Assembly (NCBI GenBank): GCA_902465145.1
Contig: CABQMD010000085.1
Span: 1-5,136, forward strand
Length of the DNA: 5,136 bases
Direction of reading: 5' to 3'
Source: an uncultured Succinatimonas sp.
GTDB taxonomy: Bacteria > Pseudomonadota > Gammaproteobacteria > Enterobacterales > Succinivibrionaceae
Positions 1 to 5,136 of this stretch are shown here, in pieces. Both the position numbers and the translations under genes were made by a program. Each line of letters starts with the position of its first letter. Position 1 is the first letter of the stretch. The notes beneath the pieces were generated by a model. That model made no database searches and was not told where the DNA came from. It saw only the letters and a list, made by a program, of their open reading frames with translations.

Positions 1-1
1 G

Positions 2-32
2 AAAAAAGGATCGCGTTAAACGATCCTTTTTT
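2..32. terminator. Rho-independent terminator in the flank (bidirectional type)
   Basis: A 12-bp perfect stem pairs AAAAAAGGATCG (2-13) with CGATCCTTTTTT (21-32) around a 7-nt loop. The A-tract on one side and T-tract on the other allow termination on either strand. It lies outside the IS and probably ended a host gene located left of the window. Confidence 0.85.
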
Positions 33-75
33 ACGAATGACTTCATTTAAGGTAATTTCGGACCGTGTTTTGCCT
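2..75. repeat. 74-bp direct repeat, left of IS copy 1 (candidate long target-site duplication)
   Basis: These 74 bp lie directly outside the left terminal repeat of IS copy 1 and recur exactly between the right end of copy 1 and the left end of copy 2. They are outside the inverted repeats, so they are target DNA and not IS DNA. The established precedent is that IS1634 and IS1549 generate long, variable target duplications, from tens to hundreds of bp. The inference is that this pair is such a duplication around copy 1. The segment contains a hairpin terminator at its left and no recognisable gene. Confidence 0.7.
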
Positions 76-93
76 CCCGTGTTTAGGACCATT
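76..93 (+). repeat. IS copy 1 left terminal inverted repeat (18 bp)
   Basis: The sequence CCCGTGTTTAGGACCATT is the exact reverse complement of the right end at 2524-2541. Complementarity stops after 18 bp, since the next bases are TTG on the left and do not match the right-end interior. It is the presumed transposase binding and cleavage end. Confidence 0.95.
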
Positions 94-116
94 TTGCTCT
101 GATCGACCTTAAGCGA

Positions 117-149
117 AGCCCGAATTTAAGCGGTTCGGGCTGATTTTTT
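117..149 (+). terminator. Terminator inside the IS left end, upstream of the transposase
   Basis: The stem AGCCCGAA (117-124) pairs with TTCGGGCT (134-141) around a 9-nt loop and is followed by GA and six T (144-149). It points in the direction of the transposase gene and lies before its promoter. It would stop transcription entering from outside. Such protection from host read-through is common in IS elements, though the role here is inferred. Confidence 0.8.
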
Positions 150-179
150 ACCCTCTTAAAAAATTAAATCTAATAGTGG

Positions 180-208
180 TTGCCAGTGTATATAAAATAT
201 GCTATGCT
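180..208 (+). promoter_or_regulatory. Sigma70-like promoter of transposase copy 1
   Basis: The -35 box is TTGCCA (180-185, one mismatch to consensus). A 17-bp spacer leads to the -10 box TATGCT (203-208, two mismatches), with an extended -10 TG at 200-201. Transcription would begin near 214-216. The ATG at 199 lies within the promoter and would not be in the transcript, which supports the downstream start at 253. Confidence 0.7.
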
Positions 209-252
209 GGTCTTATCCATGTTTCCATGCCCCTGTGTCTGAGTGTTGCCTT

Positions 253-2454
253 ATGTTTTTGTCGAAGAAAACGATCCGCGGTATTGCTTATCTGCATTTA
301 GTTAAATCTGTACATATTGCCGGTCAGAGAAATCCTAAAAAGATTGTGGTTAAAAACTACGGTCGTTACGACAAAGTTGATCCTGAGATCCGTAATGCTT
401 TTGAAGACGCCAAAGCCAGAAAAGAATTGGCAAAAAAATTAGAATTTGAATTAAGGATGAAAGAGCTGACCGGGGCTCAACAGGCCGTCAGTGCTGCACC
501 AACACCTCAGCAGGGCACAGCGGAAAAGCAGGAGAGTAATTTTAATAAAGCCTTGGCATTGAATTACGGACACCTGATGCTAAAAGAGATCTGGGACCGT
601 GAATTAAACCTACGGTATAAACTCAATTACTTGCAACAGCACTTCACCCAAATTGAAGATTGGAATATCAATGATTTGTTGTTTTACCTGTGCTCATTAA
701 AAGTTATCAATCCGTCGTCTTATTTACGAGCCGGTGAGCAGAAAGGAAATTTCTTTTATTGCCCTTGGGCCAAGGTTACCCAAGACAACTTTTACAACGT
801 ATTGGACTTCGTGCATTTACACCATGAAGATATTCTGAAGCATGCAGTAAAAAATCATTTAAAAAACAATAAACAACAAATCAAAGTTGCCTTCTTCGAC
901 TGTACTAATACTTATTTTGAAACACCTTACAATGATGTGGCCTGGCAAACCATCCGTTTTATCCGTAAGGAAAAAGCACGTCTGCAAGAAGAAGGAAGGC
1001 ATGCTGAAGATATTGAAAAATATCTCGATTCTGATGAATTTGTACAAGAGCTGAAAAAAGAGCTTGAATCAAGAAAAGATGAAGTTTTGAGAATGTGCGG
1101 TTCTTCAAAGGAGGGCAGATTTTCTCTTCCCATTGTTACCGTCGCTCTGGCCATTGACCAAAGCGGGTTCCCTATTGATTGTAAAGTCTTTGCCGGAAAT
1201 ACTTCTGAGCTTAAAACCATTCACCCCATGCTGGAGTCCCTTAAACAGAAATACAACATCAAAGATGTCTATTTTGTCGCTGACAGAGGCCTGAACTCAA
1301 CTGATACATTAAACGCACTCAAAGAGCATAAGTTAGGATTTGTCGTTGCTCAGAAAGTATCTCATCAGAAGAAAAAAGAAAGAGAGGAAATGCTCTCTCC
1401 TGACGGATATCGCAATTGTAATTTCAATGAGTTGGGAGACATTATTTTTGCTCCCGAACAAACTGAATTAGACGAGAATGCATCCCGTTACAAAGTATGC
1501 GAACACGAAAAAACGGCTTACATTTCAAATTCGGATCCCGGCGCTGATAACAAGCGCAAGAAAATCACGGTCAAATGCAAAATAGTTTACACATTCAGTC
1601 CGGAGCGTAAAAAGCGGGATCTGGCAGAGCTGGATGAACAGATAGCCAAGGCATCCAAAGCCGTCAGTGAACACAAACTCATGGGAAATGTTTACGGAAC
1701 CGGATGGCGTTCTCTAATAAAAACTAAGAAAGAAGCAGCTCAGAGTAAAACTGATAAAGAGCAATACCGGGCGGTCGATCTCAAAGAAGAGGTAATTGCT
1801 GATAAAAAAGCCATTGCCGGGTATGCAGCAATTGTTTATGACGATCCTGTCGATTTGAAAGAAGAACATTTCAACGTGGAAGACGTTTTATCGACTTATC
1901 ATCGATTGGTTCATATTGAAGATTGCTTCCGTGTGATGAAAAGTACGTTCAGCATCCGCCCTGTACATGTACGACTGAAGGAGCGCATTATTGCACATTG
2001 TCAGTTGTGCGTTCTTTCATTGATGCTCATGCGTACTTTACAAACAAAACTTGAAAATAACGGTACACCGATGTCCGCAGAGCAAATAAGTCATACCCTG
2101 CGCCAGGCTTTGGTTGTCCCGGTTCCTACAGCAAAGGGAAATACGCAAATGTTTCTGAATGTAGGATTAAATCAGAACTTCAATGCTTATTCCACAGAAA
2201 AGCAGGACCGTCGACGCCATGAAGGCAATGAAACCGTTGATGAAGAGAATATTTGGAATAGTTTTGAGAAAGAGCGCTCTTCTCAACCTGACGATCTGGA
2301 TTCAATTATCAGAGCAGTAGGACTCAAACCGCTTAATGTGTATAACACCATGGCAGAGTTGAAAACTAAACTGGGGCTTAAAACATACCCTAACGAGATC
2401 ATGCTTTCTCAAAATCACCTCAAATACCTTGAGAAGGTACAAGGTATGCTCTGA
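253..2454 (+). CDS. IS1634-type DDE transposase, copy 1 (733 aa)
   Basis: This enzyme cuts and joins the IS ends using a DDE/RNase H-like active site. Likely catalytic residues, numbered from the ATG at 253, are D216 (AFFDCTNTYFE), D344 (FVADRGLNS) and E556 (IEDCFRVMK). Family-typical motifs are GNT at 315-317 and the RPVHV...RIIAH block after E556. About 210 residues separate D344 and E556, as expected for the insertion domain of IS4-superfamily enzymes. A highly charged, probably helical stretch lies at 235-281. The start at 253 is chosen because the -10 box overlaps the ATG at 199, and the 18 extra residues are Cys-rich and unlike the family N-terminus. The ribosome binding site is weak (GAG, 9 nt upstream). 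The gene is intact, needs no frameshift, and is the only gene of the element. Confidence 0.92.
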   Translation: MFLSKKTIRGIAYLHLVKSVHIAGQRNPKKIVVKNYGRYDKVDPEIRNAFEDAKARKELAKKLEFELRMKELTGAQQAVSAAPTPQQGTAEKQESNFNKALALNYGHLMLKEIWDRELNLRYKLNYLQQHFTQIEDWNINDLLFYLCSLKVINPSSYLRAGEQKGNFFYCPWAKVTQDNFYNVLDFVHLHHEDILKHAVKNHLKNNKQQIKVAFFDCTNTYFETPYNDVAWQTIRFIRKEKARLQEEGRHAEDIEKYLDSDEFVQELKKELESRKDEVLRMCGSSKEGRFSLPIVTVALAIDQSGFPIDCKVFAGNTSELKTIHPMLESLKQKYNIKDVYFVADRGLNSTDTLNALKEHKLGFVVAQKVSHQKKKEREEMLSPDGYRNCNFNELGDIIFAPEQTELDENASRYKVCEHEKTAYISNSDPGADNKRKKITVKCKIVYTFSPERKKRDLAELDEQIAKASKAVSEHKLMGNVYGTGWRSLIKTKKEAAQSKTDKEQYRAVDLKEEVIADKKAIAGYAAIVYDDPVDLKEEHFNVEDVLSTYHRLVHIEDCFRVMKSTFSIRPVHVRLKERIIAHCQLCVLSLMLMRTLQTKLENNGTPMSAEQISHTLRQALVVPVPTAKGNTQMFLNVGLNQNFNAYSTEKQDRRRHEGNETVDEENIWNSFEKERSSQPDDLDSIIRAVGLKPLNVYNTMAELKTKLGLKTYPNEIMLSQNHLKYLEKVQGML

Positions 2455-2492
2455 AAATGCACCCCCATAAGATAAAACTCAAAATCTGAGCT

Positions 2493-2516
2493 AAACCGCT
2501 TAGATAAGCGGTTTTT
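2493..2516 (+). terminator. Terminator after transposase copy 1
   Basis: The stem AAACCGCTT (2493-2501) pairs with AAGCGGTTT (2506-2514) around the loop AGAT and runs into a T-tract (2512-2516). It lies about 40 bp after the stop codon and just inside the right terminal repeat. It ends the transposase transcript before it leaves the element. Confidence 0.8.
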
Positions 2517-2523
2517 GATATTT

Positions 2524-2541
2524 AATGGTCCTAAACACGGG
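2524..2541 (-). repeat. IS copy 1 right terminal inverted repeat (18 bp)
   Basis: AATGGTCCTAAACACGGG is the exact reverse complement of 76-93. Its last base abuts the 74-bp spacer directly. Confidence 0.95.
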
Positions 2542-2572
2542 AAAAAAGGATCGCGTTAAACGATCCTTTTTT
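2542..2572. terminator. Terminator in the 74-bp spacer between IS copies
   Basis: This repeats the 12-bp stem, 7-nt loop hairpin found at 2-32. It starts directly at the right end of IS copy 1. With the terminators at 2493-2516 and 2657-2689, it forms a run of three within about 200 bp between the two transposase genes. Confidence 0.85.
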
Positions 2573-2615
2573 ACGAATGACTTCATTTAAGGTAATTTCG
2601 GACCGTGTTTTGCCT
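2542..2615. repeat. 74-bp direct repeat between the two IS copies
   Basis: This is the second copy of the 74-bp flank. It fills the whole space between the right end of IS copy 1 and the left end of IS copy 2. It has no third copy after IS copy 2 within the 55 bp available, so copy 2 is not bracketed by it in this window. It begins with a terminator hairpin and holds no gene. Confidence 0.75.
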
Positions 2616-2633
2616 CCCGTGTTTAGGACCATT
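2616..2633 (+). repeat. IS copy 2 left terminal inverted repeat (18 bp)
   Basis: CCCGTGTTTAGGACCATT is identical to 76-93 and is the exact reverse complement of 5064-5081. It follows the 74-bp spacer without a gap. Confidence 0.95.
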
Positions 2634-2656
2634 TTGCTCTGATCGACCTTAAGCGA

Positions 2657-2689
2657 AGCCCGAATTTAAGCGGTTCGGGCTGATTTTTT
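2657..2689 (+). terminator. Terminator inside the left end of IS copy 2
   Basis: The hairpin AGCCCGAA/TTCGGGCT is followed by a six-T run and matches the one at 117-149. It would block any transcript that passed the two upstream terminators from entering transposase copy 2. Confidence 0.8.
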
Positions 2690-2719
2690 ACCCTCTTAAA
2701 AAATTAAATCTAATAGTGG

Positions 2720-2748
2720 TTGCCAGTGTATATAAAATATGCTATGCT
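2720..2748 (+). promoter_or_regulatory. Sigma70-like promoter of transposase copy 2
   Basis: TTGCCA (2720-2725), a 17-bp spacer and TATGCT (2743-2748) with the extended -10 TG at 2740-2741 form the promoter. It overlaps the ATG at 2739, so the translated start is probably 2793. Confidence 0.7.
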
Positions 2749-2792
2749 GGTCTTATCCATGTTTCCATGCCCCTGTGTCTGAGTGTTGCCTT

Positions 2793-4994
2793 ATGTTTTT
2801 GTCGAAGAAAACGATCCGCGGTATTGCTTATCTGCATTTAGTTAAATCTGTACATATTGCCGGTCAGAGAAATCCTAAAAAGATTGTGGTTAAAAACTAC
2901 GGTCGTTACGACAAAGTTGATCCTGAGATCCGTAATGCTTTTGAAGACGCCAAAGCCAGAAAAGAATTGGCAAAAAAATTAGAATTTGAATTAAGGATGA
3001 AAGAGCTGACCGGGGCTCAACAGGCCGTCAGTGCTGCACCAACACCTCAGCAGGGCACAGCGGAAAAGCAGGAGAGTAATTTTAATAAAGCCTTGGCATT
3101 GAATTACGGACACCTGATGCTAAAAGAGATCTGGGACCGTGAATTAAACCTACGGTATAAACTCAATTACTTGCAACAGCACTTCACCCAAATTGAAGAT
3201 TGGAATATCAATGATTTGTTGTTTTACCTGTGCTCATTAAAAGTTATCAATCCGTCGTCTTATTTACGAGCCGGTGAGCAGAAAGGAAATTTCTTTTATT
3301 GCCCTTGGGCCAAGGTTACCCAAGACAACTTTTACAACGTATTGGACTTCGTGCATTTACACCATGAAGATATTCTGAAGCATGCAGTAAAAAATCATTT
3401 AAAAAACAATAAACAACAAATCAAAGTTGCCTTCTTCGACTGTACTAATACTTATTTTGAAACACCTTACAATGATGTGGCCTGGCAAACCATCCGTTTT
3501 ATCCGTAAGGAAAAAGCACGTCTGCAAGAAGAAGGAAGGCATGCTGAAGATATTGAAAAATATCTCGATTCTGATGAATTTGTACAAGAGCTGAAAAAAG
3601 AGCTTGAATCAAGAAAAGATGAAGTTTTGAGAATGTGCGGTTCTTCAAAGGAGGGCAGATTTTCTCTTCCCATTGTTACCGTCGCTCTGGCCATTGACCA
3701 AAGCGGGTTCCCTATTGATTGTAAAGTCTTTGCCGGAAATACTTCTGAGCTTAAAACCATTCACCCCATGCTGGAGTCCCTTAAACAGAAATACAACATC
3801 AAAGATGTCTATTTTGTCGCTGACAGAGGCCTGAACTCAACTGATACATTAAACGCACTCAAAGAGCATAAGTTAGGATTTGTCGTTGCTCAGAAAGTAT
3901 CTCATCAGAAGAAAAAAGAAAGAGAGGAAATGCTCTCTCCTGACGGATATCGCAATTGTAATTTCAATGAGTTGGGAGACATTATTTTTGCTCCCGAACA
4001 AACTGAATTAGACGAGAATGCATCCCGTTACAAAGTATGCGAACACGAAAAAACGGCTTACATTTCAAATTCGGATCCCGGCGCTGATAACAAGCGCAAG
4101 AAAATCACGGTCAAATGCAAAATAGTTTACACATTCAGTCCGGAGCGTAAAAAGCGGGATCTGGCAGAGCTGGATGAACAGATAGCCAAGGCATCCAAAG
4201 CCGTCAGTGAACACAAACTCATGGGAAATGTTTACGGAACCGGATGGCGTTCTCTAATAAAAACTAAGAAAGAAGCAGCTCAGAGTAAAACTGATAAAGA
4301 GCAATACCGGGCGGTCGATCTCAAAGAAGAGGTAATTGCTGATAAAAAAGCCATTGCCGGGTATGCAGCAATTGTTTATGACGATCCTGTCGATTTGAAA
4401 GAAGAACATTTCAACGTGGAAGACGTTTTATCGACTTATCATCGATTGGTTCATATTGAAGATTGCTTCCGTGTGATGAAAAGTACGTTCAGCATCCGCC
4501 CTGTACATGTACGACTGAAGGAGCGCATTATTGCACATTGTCAGTTGTGCGTTCTTTCATTGATGCTCATGCGTACTTTACAAACAAAACTTGAAAATAA
4601 CGGTACACCGATGTCCGCAGAGCAAATAAGTCATACCCTGCGCCAGGCTTTGGTTGTCCCGGTTCCTACAGCAAAGGGAAATACGCAAATGTTTCTGAAT
4701 GTAGGATTAAATCAGAACTTCAATGCTTATTCCACAGAAAAGCAGGACCGTCGACGCCATGAAGGCAATGAAACCGTTGATGAAGAGAATATTTGGAATA
4801 GTTTTGAGAAAGAGCGCTCTTCTCAACCTGACGATCTGGATTCAATTATCAGAGCAGTAGGACTCAAACCGCTTAATGTGTATAACACCATGGCAGAGTT
4901 GAAAACTAAACTGGGGCTTAAAACATACCCTAACGAGATCATGCTTTCTCAAAATCACCTCAAATACCTTGAGAAGGTACAAGGTATGCTCTGA
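2793..4994 (+). CDS. IS1634-type DDE transposase, copy 2 (733 aa)
   Basis: The protein is identical to that encoded at 253-2454. It has the same putative catalytic triad D216, D344 and E556, the GNT motif at 315-317 and the charged stretch at 235-281. The Y-R-E-K signature is partly non-standard: Y549, E556 and K563 are in place, but the expected Arg position holds L552, with Arg one residue earlier at 551. The reading frame is intact and has its own promoter, so this copy can be expressed independently. Two active genes could double the transposase dose, and the protein could act on the four terminal repeats in the array. An alternative in-frame ATG at 2739 would give 751 residues but lies within the promoter. 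Confidence 0.92.
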   Translation: MFLSKKTIRGIAYLHLVKSVHIAGQRNPKKIVVKNYGRYDKVDPEIRNAFEDAKARKELAKKLEFELRMKELTGAQQAVSAAPTPQQGTAEKQESNFNKALALNYGHLMLKEIWDRELNLRYKLNYLQQHFTQIEDWNINDLLFYLCSLKVINPSSYLRAGEQKGNFFYCPWAKVTQDNFYNVLDFVHLHHEDILKHAVKNHLKNNKQQIKVAFFDCTNTYFETPYNDVAWQTIRFIRKEKARLQEEGRHAEDIEKYLDSDEFVQELKKELESRKDEVLRMCGSSKEGRFSLPIVTVALAIDQSGFPIDCKVFAGNTSELKTIHPMLESLKQKYNIKDVYFVADRGLNSTDTLNALKEHKLGFVVAQKVSHQKKKEREEMLSPDGYRNCNFNELGDIIFAPEQTELDENASRYKVCEHEKTAYISNSDPGADNKRKKITVKCKIVYTFSPERKKRDLAELDEQIAKASKAVSEHKLMGNVYGTGWRSLIKTKKEAAQSKTDKEQYRAVDLKEEVIADKKAIAGYAAIVYDDPVDLKEEHFNVEDVLSTYHRLVHIEDCFRVMKSTFSIRPVHVRLKERIIAHCQLCVLSLMLMRTLQTKLENNGTPMSAEQISHTLRQALVVPVPTAKGNTQMFLNVGLNQNFNAYSTEKQDRRRHEGNETVDEENIWNSFEKERSSQPDDLDSIIRAVGLKPLNVYNTMAELKTKLGLKTYPNEIMLSQNHLKYLEKVQGML

Positions 4995-5032
4995 AAATGC
5001 ACCCCCATAAGATAAAACTCAAAATCTGAGCT

Positions 5033-5056
5033 AAACCGCTTAGATAAGCGGTTTTT
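5033..5056 (+). terminator. Terminator after transposase copy 2
   Basis: The stem AAACCGCTT/AAGCGGTTT with an AGAT loop and a T-tract lies just inside the right end of the IS. It separates the transposase transcript from the host DNA starting at 5082. Confidence 0.8.
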
Positions 5057-5063
5057 GATATTT

Positions 5064-5081
5064 AATGGTCCTAAACACGGG
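5064..5081 (-). repeat. IS copy 2 right terminal inverted repeat (18 bp)
   Basis: AATGGTCCTAAACACGGG is the exact complement of 2616-2633. The 2540-bp tandem repeat ends at this boundary. Confidence 0.95.
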
Positions 5082-5136
5082 TAAGATACACATGCTTTTT
5101 TTAAATCTCTTTTCAGCTCTAGTCAAAAAGTTTGGC
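5082..5136. other. Right flanking DNA, not part of the repeat
   Basis: These 55 bp are AT-rich and unrelated to the 74-bp repeat. An ATG at 5092 opens a frame to the window edge (15 codons, starting MLFLNLFSAL). It has only a weak purine stretch (AAGA) upstream, so it is too short to call a gene. No other signal is visible. Confidence 0.5.

Larger units (their letters stand above)
1..2540. repeat. Tandem direct repeat unit 1 (74-bp flank + IS), 2540 bp
   Basis: This segment recurs at 2541-5080 with a period of exactly 2540 bp. I saw no mismatch in the stretches compared, and the encoded proteins are identical. The unit consists of one base equal to the last base of the IS, a 74-bp flank and the IS itself. 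The repeat register is lost at 5082 (T, against A at 2542), immediately after the right terminal repeat of IS copy 2. The break is therefore at a transposon end and not at a random point. Confidence 0.95.
76..2541 (+). mobile_element. IS1634-type insertion sequence, copy 1 (complete, 2466 bp)
   Basis: Perfect 18-bp inverted repeats define the ends: CCCGTGTTTAGGACCATT at 76-93 and its reverse complement at 2524-2541. Inside are a left-end terminator, a sigma70-like promoter, one uninterrupted transposase gene and a right-end terminator, with no passenger gene. The element looks complete and potentially active. Assignment to the IS1634 type rests on the transposase motifs. The element is longer than IS1634 itself (about 1.9 kb). 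The 74-bp direct repeats on both sides fit the long target duplications known for this group. The exact named element is not recognised. Confidence 0.93.
2541..5080. repeat. Tandem direct repeat unit 2 (74-bp flank + IS), 2540 bp
   Basis: This is the second copy of the 2540-bp unit, in direct orientation and contiguous with the first. Homologous recombination between units would be expected to contract or expand the array by 2540 bp, so copy number may vary between cells or assemblies. Confidence 0.95.
2616..5081 (+). mobile_element. IS1634-type insertion sequence, copy 2 (complete, 2466 bp)
   Basis: This copy has the same length, ends and internal organisation as the copy at 76-2541, with perfect 18-bp inverted repeats at 2616-2633 and 5064-5081. 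Its left neighbour is the 74-bp repeat, but its right neighbour (from 5082, TAAGATACAC) is unrelated to anything on its left within this window. It therefore shows no visible target duplication of its own. Either the duplication is longer than the window, or the copy arose by tandem duplication, or a later rearrangement removed one side. The lack of divergence from copy 1 indicates a very recent origin or an assembly artefact. Confidence 0.93.

Noticed and set aside
199..252. N-terminal extension of 18 residues from the ATG at 199 (and 2739)
   Set aside because: The promoter -10 box overlaps this ATG and the residues do not resemble the family N-terminus; the start at 253 is preferred.
859..1220. 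Two minus-strand open frames (859-1047 and 927-1220), repeated at 3399-3587 and 3467-3760
   Set aside because: They lie wholly inside the transposase gene on the other strand, overlap each other, have no recognisable motifs, and duplicate only because the IS does.
1369..1380. A-rich run in the transposase gene as a possible programmed frameshift site
   Set aside because: The six-A run is not in slippery-codon phase, and the gene is a single uninterrupted frame that needs no frameshift.
1963..1972. Perfect 10-bp palindrome GTACATGTAC
   Set aside because: It lies inside the coding region for PVHVRL, a family-conserved area, and is best explained by codon content.
2542..2615. 74-bp spacer as a small RNA or attachment site
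   Set aside because: Its only structure is a terminator hairpin, no promoter is visible in it, and its repetition is explained by the tandem IS arrangement.
5092..5136. Possible start of a gene (15 open codons to the window edge)
   Set aside because: Too short to judge, with a weak ribosome site and no visible promoter; noted only in the flank entry.
1..5136. Undescribed defence or cargo system
   Set aside because: Apart from the two transposase genes, no intact frame or RNA structure other than terminators is present.

Overview
The window holds two directly repeated, complete copies of one insertion sequence (IS) and almost nothing else. Each IS is 2466 bp, has perfect 18-bp terminal inverted repeats, and carries one intact DDE transposase gene (733 codons from the preferred start). 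The transposase is of the IS1634 type within the IS4 superfamily. The copies lie at 76-2541 and 2616-5081 in the same orientation. I found no difference between them, and both encode the same protein.

Layout: 1-75 is flanking DNA with a strong hairpin terminator; 76-2541 is IS copy 1; 2542-2615 is a 74-bp spacer identical to 2-75; 2616-5081 is IS copy 2; 5082-5136 is unrelated flank. The sequence is therefore a tandem repeat of a 2540-bp unit (74 bp + IS). It loses register exactly at the right end of copy 2. Each IS has an internal terminator near its left end, a good sigma70-type promoter (TTGCCA, 17 bp, extended -10 TATGCT), the transposase gene, and a second terminator just inside its right end. 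The promoter overlaps the most upstream ATG (199, 2739), so translation more likely starts at the ATG at 253 and 2793.

The most interesting point is the architecture. IS1634 and its relative IS1549 are known to make unusually long, variable target-site duplications. The 74-bp repeat bracketing copy 1 fits such a duplication. Copy 2 has the 74 bp only on its left, so one simple insertion does not explain the whole array. A nested long duplication, an insertion abutting an existing copy, local tandem amplification, or an assembly artefact all remain possible.

The host cannot be named from this window. The moderately AT-rich DNA, sigma70-like promoter and rho-independent terminators fit a bacterium, perhaps a gammaproteobacterium, but this is a guess. 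I see no cargo gene, RNA gene, CRISPR array or defence system. The novelty, if any, lies in how the tandem IS array arose.
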